From Pseudomonas pudica (GTDB lineage: Bacteria; Pseudomonadota; Gammaproteobacteria; Pseudomonadales; Pseudomonadaceae), in contig NZ_JADLJS010000028.1 of the NCBI RefSeq assembly GCF_015680405.1, forward strand, positions 1 to 64,000: DNA of 64,000 nt, given 5' to 3'. Shown piece by piece: positions 16,918-26,061 of this stretch. The position numbers and the translations under genes were made by a program. A model generated the notes under the pieces. It had not been told where the DNA came from, searched no databases, and was given only the letters and a program-made list of their open reading frames with translations. The stretch's first letter is position 1, and every line of letters starts with the position of its first letter.

Positions 16918-17084
16918 GGGACATGAACTCCATTCAGATGAGTGTAAAAGCGCATCCCTAAGCATAGTTCTGCAGGCCGCTTTGCGCTCATTCATTTGCT
17001 TTGCACATCAATCGCAAAGAAAAACAAACTTAACAAATGAGCCAAAGCCATCGATGCTTGAGGCATTACGCCCATCGCACGGAG

Positions 17085-17092
17085 AACAACAA
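17085..17092 (+). promoter_or_regulatory. Crc/Hfq-type A-rich motif before thiolase gene
   Basis: AACAACAA fits the AANAANAA catabolite-activity motif and lies between the GGAG ribosome site and the ATG of the thiolase gene, where Hfq/Crc binding would block translation. Function is inferred from the known motif. Confidence 0.5.
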
Positions 17093-17093
17093 C

Positions 17094-18272
17094 ATGAACG
17101 ACGTCGTCATCGTCGCCGCAACCCGTACCGCCATCGGCAGCTTCCAGGGCGCCTTGGCCACTGTGCCTGCGGTAGACCTGGGTGCCGCCGTGATCAAGCG
17201 CCTGCTGGAGCAGACCGGGCTGGCCCCGGCGCAGGTCGACGAAGTCATCCTCGGCCAGGTGCTTACCGCCGGTGCCGGGCAGAACCCGGCACGCCAGGCC
17301 GCGATCAAGGCCGGCCTGCCCTTCAGCGTACCGGCAATGACCCTGAACAAGGTTTGCGGCTCGGGCCTGAAGGCGCTGCACCTGGCCGCTCAGGCCATCC
17401 GCTGCGGTGACGCCGAGGTAGTCATCGCCGGCGGCCAGGAGAACATGAGCCTTGCCCCCTACGTGATGCCGTCGGCCCGCACCGGCCAGCGCATGGGCCA
17501 TGGCCAGTTGATCGACAGCATGATCACCGACGGCCTGTGGGATGCCTTCAACGACTACCACATGGGTATCACTGCCGAAAACCTGGTGGACCAGTACGGC
17601 CTCAGCCGTGAGCAGCAGGATGCCTTTGCCGCCGAATCGCAGCGCAAGGCGGTAGCGGCGATCGAGGCTGGCCGCTTCGATGACGAAATCACCCCGATCG
17701 TGCTGCCGCAGAAAAAGGGAGAACCCAAGGTGTTCGCGCGGGACGAGCAGCCACGCCCGGATACCACCGCCGAATCCCTGGGCAAACTGCGCCCGGCGTT
17801 CAAGAAGGATGGCAGCGTCACCGCCGGCAACGCCTCGAGCCTGAATGATGGCGCCGCCGCCGTGCTGCTGATGAGCGCCGCCAAGGCCAAGGCCCTGGGC
17901 CTGCCGGTGCTGGCCAGGATCGCGGCTTATGCCAGTGCCGGCGTGGACCCGGCGATCATGGGCATTGGCCCGGTTTCGGCCACCCAGCGCTGCCTGGACA
18001 AGGCCGGCTGGCAACTGGCCGAGCTGGACCTGATCGAAGCCAACGAAGCCTTTGCCGCGCAGGCCCTGGCCGTGGGCAAGGCGCTGGAATGGGATGCCAC
18101 GCGAGTCAACGTGAATGGCGGGGCGATTGCCCTTGGCCACCCGATTGGTGCGTCCGGGTGCCGGGTGCTGGTGACCCTGCTGCACGAGATGATCAAGCGG
18201 GACGCCAGGAAGGGCCTGGCAACTCTGTGCATTGGTGGCGGGCAAGGCGTGGCCCTGGCAATCGAGCGTTGA
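17094..18272 (+). CDS. Acetyl-CoA C-acetyltransferase (thiolase)
   Basis: A thiolase of 392 residues that condenses or cleaves acetyl-CoA/acetoacetyl-CoA and possibly longer 3-ketoacyl-CoA. The acyl-carrying C88 is in LNKVCGSGLKAL, H349 in ALGHPIGASG and the second catalytic C379 in CIGGGQG. The length is typical of AtoB/PhaA-type enzymes. The start at 17094 has GGAG ten bases upstream. It stands alone, with a REP pair after it; an A-rich Crc/Hfq-type motif overlaps the start region, consistent with catabolite control. Confidence 0.95.
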   Translation: MNDVVIVAATRTAIGSFQGALATVPAVDLGAAVIKRLLEQTGLAPAQVDEVILGQVLTAGAGQNPARQAAIKAGLPFSVPAMTLNKVCGSGLKALHLAAQAIRCGDAEVVIAGGQENMSLAPYVMPSARTGQRMGHGQLIDSMITDGLWDAFNDYHMGITAENLVDQYGLSREQQDAFAAESQRKAVAAIEAGRFDDEITPIVLPQKKGEPKVFARDEQPRPDTTAESLGKLRPAFKKDGSVTAGNASSLNDGAAAVLLMSAAKAKALGLPVLARIAAYASAGVDPAIMGIGPVSATQRCLDKAGWQLAELDLIEANEAFAAQALAVGKALEWDATRVNVNGGAIALGHPIGASGCRVLVTLLHEMIKRDARKGLATLCIGGGQGVALAIER

Positions 18273-18290
18273 TCACAGATTGAATTGAAC

Positions 18291-18397
18291 AGGCCTGGCC
18301 CTTTCGCGGGTAAACCCGCTCCCACAGGGACCCCACTGAAGCTGAATCCAATGGAGCCCCTGTGGGAGCGCGTTTACCCGCGAAGAGGCCGGTACAG
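18291..18397. repeat. REP pair between convergent genes
   Basis: Inverted REP elements (GCGGGTAAACCCGC and GCGTTTACCCGC cores) between the ends of the thiolase gene and metE. Confidence 0.9.
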
Positions 18398-18408
18398 CCA
18401 GCGAAGAA

Positions 18409-20700
18409 TCAGGCAGTGGTACGCAGCTCACGGGCAGCTGCGACCATGTTCACCAACGCTGCCTCGGTCTCCGGCCAGCCACGGGTCTTCAGCCCGCAAT
18501 CTGGGTTGACCCACAGGCGCTCGGCCGGGATACGCCGGGCAGCCTTGCGCAGCAGCTCGACCATTTCCTCACGGGTCGGCACCCGTGGCGAGTGAATGTC
18601 ATACACACCCGGGCCGATCTCGTTGGGGTAGGCGAACCGCTCGAACGCCGCCAGCAGCTCCATGTCCGACCGCGAGGTCTCGATGGTGATCACGTCGGCA
18701 TCCATTGCCGCGATCGACTCGATCACGTCGTTGAACTCGCTGTAGCACATGTGGGTGTGGATCTGGGTTTCGTCACGCACCCCCGAGGCACACAGGCGGA
18801 AGGCCTCGGTGGCCCACTCCAGGTAATGGGCCCAGGCGCCGTGGCGCAGCGGCAGGCCTTCACGGAAAGCCGCTTCGTCGATCTGCACGATCCTGATACC
18901 CGCCGCTTCAAGGTCGACCACTTCGTCGCGGATCGCCAGCGCCAACTGGCGCGCCTGCACTTCGCGGCTCACGTCCTCACGCGGGAACGACCACATCAGC
19001 ATGGTCACCGGGCCGGTCAGCATGCCCTTCATCACCTTGCTGGTCAGGCCCTGGGCGTACTTGATCCATTCCACGGTCATGGCCTTCGGCCGGCTCAGGT
19101 CACCAACGATCACCGCAGGCTTCACGCAGCGCGAACCATAGCTCTGCACCCAGCCGAAGCGGGTGAAAACATAGCCATCGATCTGCTCGGCGAAGTACTC
19201 GACCATGTCGTTGCGCTCGGCCTCGCCGTGCACCAGCACATCCAGGCCCAGGTCCTCCTGGATTTTCACCGCATGGCGGATCTCGCTGTGCATGGCGTCG
19301 ACGTAATCGGCCTCGGTCAGTTTGCCCTGCCTGTAAGCCTGGCGTGCCAGGCGAATCGCCGAGGTCTGCGGGAACGAACCGATAGTGGTGGTCGGGAACG
19401 CCGGCAGGTCGAGCCCCGCACGTTGCTTGACGATACGTTGGGCAAACGCCGACTGACGCTGGCTGTCAGCGGGCTTGATGGCCGCCAGGCGGGCCTGCAC
19501 GGCTGGTTTGTGAATACGCGGCGAAGCGGCGCGGCTGGCCTGCACGGCCTGGCTTTGGGCCAGTGCGGCGGCCACGTCGTCGGCTTGCGGGGCGTTGATG
19601 GCCTTGGCCAGCAGCGCCACTTCCTGGCATTTCTGCACGGCGAAGGCCAGCCAGCTGTGCAGTTCGGCATCGAGCTGGTCTTCACGGTCCAGGTCCACCG
19701 GGCTGTGCAGCAGCGAGCAGGATGGCGCCACCCACAGCCGCTCCCCCAGTCGCTCATGGGCATGGCGCAGTACCTCCAACGCCTTTTCCAGGTCGCAGCG
19801 CCAGACGTTGCGGCCATTGACCAGGCCCAGCGACAGCACCTTGTAGGCCGGCAGGCGGTCGAGGATGGTCGGGTACTGCTCGGGCGCACGTATCAGGTCG
19901 ATGTGCAGGCCATCGACCGGCAGGTTGGCGGCCAGGCCCAGGTTGTCTTCCAGGCCGCCGAAGTAGGTGGCGATCAGCTTCTTCAGTGGCGCCCGCTGAA
20001 GGATGTTGTAGACGCGCTCGTAGGCATTCTTCCAGTCCTGAGGCAGGTCCAGGGCCAGGATCGGCTCATCGATCTGCACCCATTCCACGCCCTGGGCAGC
20101 CAGGCGGTTGAGAATCTGGTCATACAGAGGCAGCAGGCGGTCGAGCAGCTCCAGCTTGTCGAAATCGCCACCCTTGGCCTTGCCCAGCCACAGGTAGGTC
20201 AGCGGGCCGATCACCACCGGTTTGACCGCGTGGCCCAGGGCCTGGGCTTCTGCCACTTCTTCGAACAGTTGCTCCCAGCTCAGGGCGAACTGCTGGTCGG
20301 CGGTGAATTCTGGGACCAGGTAGTGGTAGTTGGTATCGAACCACTTGGTCATTTCCTGGGCGTGCGCGCCGCCGCAGCAGCTGTCACCCACGGCGCCACG
20401 GGCCATGGCGAACAGGGTTTGCAGGGTTGGCCTGGCAGCGTCGTGGCTGCGGAAACGCTGCGGGATCACGCCGAAGGTCAGCGAGTGGGTGAGCACCTGG
20501 TCGTACCAGGCGAAGTCGCCGACCGGCAGCAGTTCGATGCCGGCGTCTTTCTGCACCTGCCAGTGGCGGGCACGCAGCTCGCGACCGACGGCGCGCAGGC
20601 CGACTTCGTCGAGTTCACCCTTCCAGAAGGCTTCCTGGGCCTTTTTCAGCTCGCGGTCGCGGCCGATACGTGGAAAGCCCAAGTTATGTGCCAGTGCCAT
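18409..20700 (-). CDS. metE: Cobalamin-independent methionine synthase
   Basis: A MetE protein of 763 residues that transfers the methyl group of 5-methyltetrahydrofolate polyglutamate directly to homocysteine. The N-terminal barrel begins NLGFPRIGRDRELK. The zinc ligands of the C-terminal barrel are in QIHTHMCYSEF (His, Cys) and NPDCGLKTRGW (Cys). The start at 20700 has GAGGGA upstream. It is divergent from an atypical MTHFR gene, the enzyme class that makes its methyl donor, so the two form a methionine module. Confidence 0.97.
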   Translation of the reverse strand: MALAHNLGFPRIGRDRELKKAQEAFWKGELDEVGLRAVGRELRARHWQVQKDAGIELLPVGDFAWYDQVLTHSLTFGVIPQRFRSHDAARPTLQTLFAMARGAVGDSCCGGAHAQEMTKWFDTNYHYLVPEFTADQQFALSWEQLFEEVAEAQALGHAVKPVVIGPLTYLWLGKAKGGDFDKLELLDRLLPLYDQILNRLAAQGVEWVQIDEPILALDLPQDWKNAYERVYNILQRAPLKKLIATYFGGLEDNLGLAANLPVDGLHIDLIRAPEQYPTILDRLPAYKVLSLGLVNGRNVWRCDLEKALEVLRHAHERLGERLWVAPSCSLLHSPVDLDREDQLDAELHSWLAFAVQKCQEVALLAKAINAPQADDVAAALAQSQAVQASRAASPRIHKPAVQARLAAIKPADSQRQSAFAQRIVKQRAGLDLPAFPTTTIGSFPQTSAIRLARQAYRQGKLTEADYVDAMHSEIRHAVKIQEDLGLDVLVHGEAERNDMVEYFAEQIDGYVFTRFGWVQSYGSRCVKPAVIVGDLSRPKAMTVEWIKYAQGLTSKVMKGMLTGPVTMLMWSFPREDVSREVQARQLALAIRDEVVDLEAAGIRIVQIDEAAFREGLPLRHGAWAHYLEWATEAFRLCASGVRDETQIHTHMCYSEFNDVIESIAAMDADVITIETSRSDMELLAAFERFAYPNEIGPGVYDIHSPRVPTREEMVELLRKAARRIPAERLWVNPDCGLKTRGWPETEAALVNMVAAARELRTTA

Positions 20701-20754
20701 GTCTTGTCCCTCAGCATGCATAAATGAATGAGGGGATTTTCCGGGCGCTGGCAT

Positions 20755-20791
20755 CTTGAGACAAACTCATTAAATTTGAGATGAACTCAAG
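20755..20791. promoter_or_regulatory. AT-rich dyad upstream of metE
   Basis: Inverted repeat CTTGAG...CTCAAG (20755-20760 and 20786-20791) encloses a second imperfect dyad CTCA-ttaaat-TTGAG. It lies 55-91 bp upstream of the metE ATG, a good place for a MetR-like activator site, although it does not match TGAA-N5-TTCA exactly. Confidence 0.4.
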
Positions 20792-20820
20792 GTTTCCTCA
20801 TGTTCGTGAAATTGTTCTGT

Positions 20821-20929
20821 CTGTATTGGCCCCTTCGCGGGCATGCCCGCTCCCACAGGGTTCCCACATGCTTCAAGGTTCATGCATTACCTGTGGGAGC
20901 GGGCGAGCCCGCGAAGAGGCCGGCACAGG
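20821..20929. repeat. REP pair in a divergent promoter region
   Basis: Inverted REP elements (GCGGGCATGCCCGC and GCGGGCGAGCCCGC) lie in the 334-bp gap between the divergent metE and MTHFR genes. The rest of this gap holds the metE dyad and presumably both promoters; no other gene is seen in it. Confidence 0.9.
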
Positions 20930-21034
20930 CAAACCCGGATGTCTCATTCAGAGCACCAGCCTGCGCATCCGGACATGACCTCCCTCGCCTTCTGCCGCAA
21001 AATGCCACCCTGACCAAACCAGGTACCCGGCCCC

Positions 21035-22522
21035 ATGAGCCTGCTGAAAACCGCGCTGCGCGAAAACACCTTCGTCTGCGTCATGGAGTTCGTTCCCAAG
21101 CCCTCCGCAGAACGCTTCGCCGCCATGGAGGCGATCCTGGCCCGTGCGCACCTGTGCGGCTGGCCGATGACCGTGGCCATCGGCGACCGCGTCGGTAGCC
21201 CGCTGGACATGTCGCCACTGGACGCCCTCGCCTCGTTCAGCAACCCGGTACCCGCCCTGCCGCACTTCTCTGGCAAGGACCGCGAACGCCACCACCTGCT
21301 CGCCCAACTGCAACGCATGGATGCCGCCGGCCTCGACCAACTGTTGCTGCTCACCGGCGACCGCCTGCCGGGCCACCAGCCCGGCCAGCGCCCGGTACGC
21401 TACCTGGAATCGGTCGCAGCCCTGCAGATCGCCCGCCAGGCCTGCCCGCACTGGCTGCTTGGCGCGGCGCTCAACCCGTTCAAGTACTGCGAGGAAGAAG
21501 GCGGCGCCCAATACTTCAAGGCCGAGAAAAAACTGGCGGCAGGCGCCGATTTCCTCACCCTGCAACTGGGTTTCGATGCAGGCAAACACCAGGAAGCGAT
21601 GCACTGGATGAGCCGCCAGGCCGCGCCCAGGCCGATGCTGGCCTGCCTGATGAGCCTCACCCACGGGCGTGCGACGATGCTCGAGCATGTGGCCGGCGTG
21701 ACCGTCACGCCGTCCATGCGCGACATGCTGGAAGCGGAAGCGGCGAAGTCCAAGGCCTTTGCCTTGGCGCGCAGCGTCGACCGCCTGGCCTTGCAGATCA
21801 TCGGCGTGAAACTGATGGGCTACGCCGGCGTGCATCTGTCGGGGGTTCACGAACTCAAGCAACTGCTGGCCCTGGAGGCACGCATCGAGCACTGGCAGGC
21901 GCAAATCCACACGCTGGAACAATGGGCGCCGGCCTGGCAGGCCAGCTGGCAGATGCCCGGCCTGCCGGCAGTCAGCTTCCATCCGCCGCAGGCTAGCTGG
22001 CGCCAGGGCGAGTCACGGGTCGATGCCTCGTTCAAGGAGAAAGCGCGCTATCACCTGATGCATGGCATGCACTCGCTGCTGTTCAGCCGTCGCAATGGCC
22101 TGAGCAAGGCGTTTGGCTGGGCGGTGCGCCAGCCGATGTGGGCTACCCGGCTTGGCGCGCAGGTGCTGCACAAGGTGGAACACGCGGTGAAACGCCCGCT
22201 GGTAGGCTGCGACACCTGCGGCCGCTGCCGCCTGGAAGACACCCTGTACATCTGCCCGGAAACCTGCCCCAAGGGCCTGGCCAACGGCCCCTGCGGCGGC
22301 ACCGCGCTCAACCGCTGCGAGTTCGGCGACCGCGAATGCATCCACAGCGTCAAGTACCGCACCGCCAAGGCGATGCGGCAGACGGAGCTGCTGACCGAGC
22401 GCCTGATCCCGTGCATCGAGCTCGAGACACGCCACCGTAGTTCTTGGCCGCAGTGGTTCCAGGCCCAGACGCCGCGTCAGTTCAGCTCGCAGCCAGCGCC
22501 TCGAACCCAGCCCGAATCGTAG
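21035..22522 (+). CDS. Atypical methylenetetrahydrofolate reductase with Cys-rich C terminus
   Basis: A protein of 495 residues. Residues about 1-310 form a MetF-like TIM barrel, and residues about 385-440 carry a cysteine-rich module (CDTCGRC, CPETCPKG, GPCGG, RDREC-like spacing) as in the MTHFR C-terminal domain PF12225. It probably produces or handles 5-methyltetrahydrofolate; the Cys cluster may bind zinc or iron-sulfur and may mediate a protein partnership. It faces metE across a divergent region and overlaps the 3' end of the CobW-type gene by 41 bp. Confidence 0.85.
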   Translation: MSLLKTALRENTFVCVMEFVPKPSAERFAAMEAILARAHLCGWPMTVAIGDRVGSPLDMSPLDALASFSNPVPALPHFSGKDRERHHLLAQLQRMDAAGLDQLLLLTGDRLPGHQPGQRPVRYLESVAALQIARQACPHWLLGAALNPFKYCEEEGGAQYFKAEKKLAAGADFLTLQLGFDAGKHQEAMHWMSRQAAPRPMLACLMSLTHGRATMLEHVAGVTVTPSMRDMLEAEAAKSKAFALARSVDRLALQIIGVKLMGYAGVHLSGVHELKQLLALEARIEHWQAQIHTLEQWAPAWQASWQMPGLPAVSFHPPQASWRQGESRVDASFKEKARYHLMHGMHSLLFSRRNGLSKAFGWAVRQPMWATRLGAQVLHKVEHAVKRPLVGCDTCGRCRLEDTLYICPETCPKGLANGPCGGTALNRCEFGDRECIHSVKYRTAKAMRQTELLTERLIPCIELETRHRSSWPQWFQAQTPRQFSSQPAPRTQPES

Positions 22523-23459
22523 CCTCGGGCAGTTCGTCGGCGATGAACACCATCACGCTCTCGCGGGTTTCACCCTCGGCCCACTCGGCGTCCCAGTCGA
22601 AGCCATAGAGTTTGAGCACGCCCTGGAACACCAGCTTGCGCGATTCACCGGCAATATTCAGTACGCCCTTGTAGCGCAGCAGTTGCTTGCCGTGGGTTTC
22701 CAGCAGTTCGTTCATGAAGTCGCTGAGCCGGTCTATGTCCAGCGCGCTTTCCGTGCGCAGCACCAAGGTGGAGATCCGATCCGGGGTAGCGGGCTTGAGC
22801 AGCGGGCGTAGTGCTGGCTTCAAGTTCGCGCCCAGGTCGGGGTTTAGGTTGAAACCACGTACATCCAGCAGCTCGGCCAGGTCGATGCGACCATGCTCGA
22901 CCACGCGGATCGCAGCCCGCCCATTGATGCGGGCCAGGCGCTCGCGCAAGGCCTCCACCGCAGCGGGCTCGACCAGGTCGGTCTTGCTCAGCAGCAGGCG
23001 ATCGGCAAAGCCGACCTGGGCCTGGGCGATGGTCTGGGTCAGGTGCAGTTCGGCGTGGGCGGTATCGACCAGGGTGATGATGCCGTCGAGGATATAGCGC
23101 TCACGCAGTTCCTCGTCGATGAAGAAGGTTTGGGCCACCGGCGCCGGGTCGGCCAGGCCGGTGCATTCGATTACCAGGCGGTCGAAGGCGATCTCGCCGG
23201 CATCCAGGCGTTCGAGCAGCAGGTACAAGGCGCGGGTCAGGTCGCCATGGATGCTGCAGCACACGCAGCCATTGGCCAAAGTCATCACCTGCACTGGCTC
23301 GTCGCCCAGCAGCTGGCTGTCGATGCCGGCCTCGCTGAATTCGTTTTCGATCACGGCGATCTTCAGGCCGTGCTCGGCCTTGAGCATGTGCTTGAGCAAG
23401 GTGGTCTTGCCGGCACCGAGGAAGCCAGTGAGTACGGTTACGGGAATAGGCGTCTGCAC
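22482..23459 (-). CDS. yjiA: CobW/YjiA-family GTPase metallochaperone
   Basis: A G3E-family GTPase of 325 residues. The P-loop GFLGAGKTTL is at about residues 10-19, the metal-binding GCVCCS (CxCC) near residue 65, and SKTD is the guanine-specificity motif. C-terminal CobW_C domain present. The GTG at 23459 is chosen because AGGAG lies nine bases upstream of it, whereas the ATG at 23468 directly abuts AGGAG and is too close. It follows the ybdD/cstA genes on the same strand, the same content as E. coli yjiA-yjiX-btsT. Confidence 0.92.
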   Translation of the reverse strand: MQTPIPVTVLTGFLGAGKTTLLKHMLKAEHGLKIAVIENEFSEAGIDSQLLGDEPVQVMTLANGCVCCSIHGDLTRALYLLLERLDAGEIAFDRLVIECTGLADPAPVAQTFFIDEELRERYILDGIITLVDTAHAELHLTQTIAQAQVGFADRLLLSKTDLVEPAAVEALRERLARINGRAAIRVVEHGRIDLAELLDVRGFNLNPDLGANLKPALRPLLKPATPDRISTLVLRTESALDIDRLSDFMNELLETHGKQLLRYKGVLNIAGESRKLVFQGVLKLYGFDWDAEWAEGETRESVMVFIADELPEATIRAGFEALAAS

Positions 23460-23488
23460 GCAGAACATCTCCTGTGCGGAAAAAACAC

Positions 23489-23590
23489 TGGCCTCATCGC
23501 CGGCAAGCCAGCTCCCACAGATACCGCACAGACCTTGAGGCCTGTGGAGTACCTGTGGGAGCTGGCTTGCCGGCGATGAGGCCGGGACAG
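23489..23590. repeat. REP pair between tandem genes
   Basis: Inverted REP elements of the GCCGGCAAGCCAGC and GCTGGCTTGCCGGC subtype separate the CobW gene from the ybdD-like gene. Confidence 0.9.
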
Positions 23591-23605
23591 GTTAACGCTT
23601 GTGGC

Positions 23606-23803
23606 TCAACAGCACTTGGGCCCGGACTTGCCGCCATAACGCGCTTCCTGGCGTTCGCGGAAGAACTCCTCGTACGTCATGACCGGCTTGTCCGGGTGCT
23701 TGGTCTGCATGTGCTCGACGTAGTTGTCGTAGTCGGGCATGCCGACCATCAGGCGGGCTGCCTGCCCCAGGTATTTACCCAGTCGACCCAGGTCGTTGAA
23801 CAT
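23606..23803 (-). CDS. YbdD/YjiX family small protein
   Basis: A protein of 65 residues with the family pattern GMPDYDNYVEHM and TYEEFFRERQEARYG, ending PKCC. YbdD/YjiX proteins are encoded beside CstA-type pyruvate/peptide transporters and are needed for transport activity in some systems. It starts 13 bp after the cstA stop, consistent with co-transcription. The double-cysteine end is a possible metal site. Confidence 0.93.
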   Translation of the reverse strand: MFNDLGRLGKYLGQAARLMVGMPDYDNYVEHMQTKHPDKPVMTYEEFFRERQEARYGGKSGPKCC

Positions 23804-23816
23804 CGCAGCAGTCCTC

Positions 23817-25883
23817 TCAAGCGTCAGGCAGGGCCTGGAACGGGGTTTCCTTGTCGGTGCGCTCCTTGCGGCCGAGGGCGGCGAAGCCGACCTTTACAGC
23901 GAAGAACAGCACGCTGAACACCACCACCAGGAACAGCACAGTCAGGCCGGCGTTGGTGTAGGCGTTGAAGATCACGTGCTGCATCTGCCCGATGTCCTTG
24001 GCCGGGGCCAGTACCTGGCCGGCGTCCAGTGCGGTGCTGTACTTCTTGGCCAGGGCCAGGAAGCCGACTGCCGGGTTCGGGTCGAACAGCTTGATCAGGC
24101 CTGCGGTGGTGGTGCAGATCAGCAGCCACACGGCCGGTAGCAGGGTGACCCAGACGTAGCGCTGGCGCTTCATCTTGATCAGCACCACGGTGCCGAGCAT
24201 CAGGGCGATACCGGCCAGCATCTGGTTGGAGATGCCGAACAGCGGCCACAGGGTGTTGATGCCACCCAGCGGGTCGATCACGCCCTGGTACAGCAGGTAG
24301 CCCCACAGGGCCACGCAGCCGGCAGTACCGATCAGGTTGGCAGTCCACGACTCGGTGCGCTTGAGCGCCGGTACGAAGCTGCCCAGCAGGTCCTGCAGCA
24401 TGAAGCGCCCGGCACGGGTGCCGGCGTCCACTGCGGTGAGGATGAACAGCGCCTCGAACAGGATCGCGAAGTGGTACCAGAAGGCCATGGTATTTTCACC
24501 TGGCAGCACCTGGTGCAGGATCTGCGCGATACCCACGGCGAGTGTCGGCGCACCACCAGCACGGGCCAGCACGGTGTGCTCGCCAATGTCGCGGGCGGTG
24601 GCCTCGAGCTGCTCAGGGGTGATCAGGAAGCCCCAGCTGCTCACCGTTTGCGCAACCGACGCCACATCGGCACCGACCACCGCGGCCGGGCTGTTCATGG
24701 CGAAGTACACGCCTGGCTCGATCACCGAGGCGGCGACCATGGCCATGATGGCAACGAACGATTCCATCAGCATGCCGCCGTAGCCGATGTAGCGGGCGTT
24801 GGTTTCGTTGTCCAGCAGCTTTGGCGTGGTCCCCGAGGAAATCAGCGCGTGGAAGCCGGATACCGCGCCACAGGCAATGGTGATGAACAGGAACGGGAAC
24901 AGGGTGCCTTTCCACACAGGGCCGGTGCCGTCGGTGAACTGGGTCAGCGCCGGCATCTTCAACTCGGGCGCGATGATCAGGATACCGATGGCCAGGCCGA
25001 CGATGGTGCCGATCTTGAGGAAGGTCGAAAGATAGTCACGTGGCGCAAGTACCAGCCATACCGGCAGTACCGCGGCGACGAAGCCATAACCCACAAGCAT
25101 CCAGGTGATCTGCACGCCGGTGAAGGTGAACGCCGGGCCCCAGGTCGGGTCCGCGGCAATCTGGCCCCCCAGCCAGATCGAAGCCAGCAGCAGCACCACG
25201 CCGATGACCGAGATCTCACCGATATGGCCCGGGCGGATGTAGCGCATGTAGATGCCCATGAACATCGCGATCGGGATGGTCGCCATCACCGTGAACATGC
25301 CCCACGGGCTTTCGGCCAGGGCCTTGACCACGATCAGTGCCAGCACCGCGAGGATGATGATCATGATCAGGAAGCAGCCGAACAGGGCGATGGTGCCCGG
25401 AATGCGGCCCATTTCCTCACGTACCATGTCGCCCAGCGAACGGCCGTTGCGGCGGGTGGACAGGAACAGGACCATGAAGTCCTGCACCGCGCCAGCCAGC
25501 ACCACGCCGGCGATCAGCCACAGCGTGCCGGGCAGGTAGCCCATCTGCGCGGCGAGCACCGGGCCGACCAGGGGCCCTGCGCCAGCGATGGCGGCGAAGT
25601 GGTGGCCGAAGAGGATGTGTTTGTTGGTCGGGACGTAGTCCAGGCCGTCGTTGTTGAGCACCGCCGGGGTGGCACGGCGTGGGTCGAGCTGCATCACCTT
25701 GGTGGCGATGAACAGGCTGTAGTAGCGATAGGCGACCAGGTAGATGGCCACTGCCGCGACCACGATCCACAAGGCATTGATCGCCTCGCCGCGACGCAGG
25801 GCAACCACACCCAGCGCACAGGCTCCTATGACTGCCAGCGCCAGCCACGGAATGTGGCGTAGCAGGCTATTATTGTTGTTCAT
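23817..25883 (-). CDS. cstA: CstA-family carbon-starvation transporter
   Basis: A multi-spanning inner-membrane protein of 688 residues with the CstA hallmarks PTNKHILFGHHFAAIAGAGPL and RRNGRSLGDM near the N terminus. Family members CstA and BtsT import pyruvate or peptides under nutrient limitation. The start at 25883 (MNNNNSLLRH) follows GGAAGC. The codons after the ATG read AAC-AAC-AAT-AAT, which makes a Crc/Hfq-type A-rich motif right at the start codon. It is the first gene of the cstA-ybdD unit. Confidence 0.95.
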   Translation of the reverse strand: MNNNNSLLRHIPWLALAVIGACALGVVALRRGEAINALWIVVAAVAIYLVAYRYYSLFIATKVMQLDPRRATPAVLNNDGLDYVPTNKHILFGHHFAAIAGAGPLVGPVLAAQMGYLPGTLWLIAGVVLAGAVQDFMVLFLSTRRNGRSLGDMVREEMGRIPGTIALFGCFLIMIIILAVLALIVVKALAESPWGMFTVMATIPIAMFMGIYMRYIRPGHIGEISVIGVVLLLASIWLGGQIAADPTWGPAFTFTGVQITWMLVGYGFVAAVLPVWLVLAPRDYLSTFLKIGTIVGLAIGILIIAPELKMPALTQFTDGTGPVWKGTLFPFLFITIACGAVSGFHALISSGTTPKLLDNETNARYIGYGGMLMESFVAIMAMVAASVIEPGVYFAMNSPAAVVGADVASVAQTVSSWGFLITPEQLEATARDIGEHTVLARAGGAPTLAVGIAQILHQVLPGENTMAFWYHFAILFEALFILTAVDAGTRAGRFMLQDLLGSFVPALKRTESWTANLIGTAGCVALWGYLLYQGVIDPLGGINTLWPLFGISNQMLAGIALMLGTVVLIKMKRQRYVWVTLLPAVWLLICTTTAGLIKLFDPNPAVGFLALAKKYSTALDAGQVLAPAKDIGQMQHVIFNAYTNAGLTVLFLVVVFSVLFFAVKVGFAALGRKERTDKETPFQALPDA
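25868..25880 (-). promoter_or_regulatory. Crc/Hfq-type A-rich motif at cstA start
   Basis: On the minus strand AACAACAATAATA immediately follows the cstA ATG and contains overlapping AANAANAA matches. Such motifs near a start codon are targets of Hfq/Crc translational repression in Pseudomonas. Confidence 0.55.
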
Positions 25884-26061
25884 GGTTTGCTTCCAGCTGG
25901 TGGATTGGAAAAGACCGCCCATCGAGTCTAGGGCGAGTCATCGCGCATTGCCACACTTGCTTTGGTCTAGAGCCTCTGCGGCCAGATTGCGGTACCTGAT
26001 GTACATACCACTCTAACTATAGTCAGGATGACACCTGAGGACCTACGCGAGGATCTACCCC

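Noticed and set aside
18592..20727. A 711-codon open frame opposite metE.
   Set aside because: No domain or ribosome site; metE on the other strand has full family similarity.
24471..25862. A 463-codon open frame opposite cstA.
   Set aside because: Composition is His/Asp/Arg-rich, typical of the shadow of a membrane protein gene.
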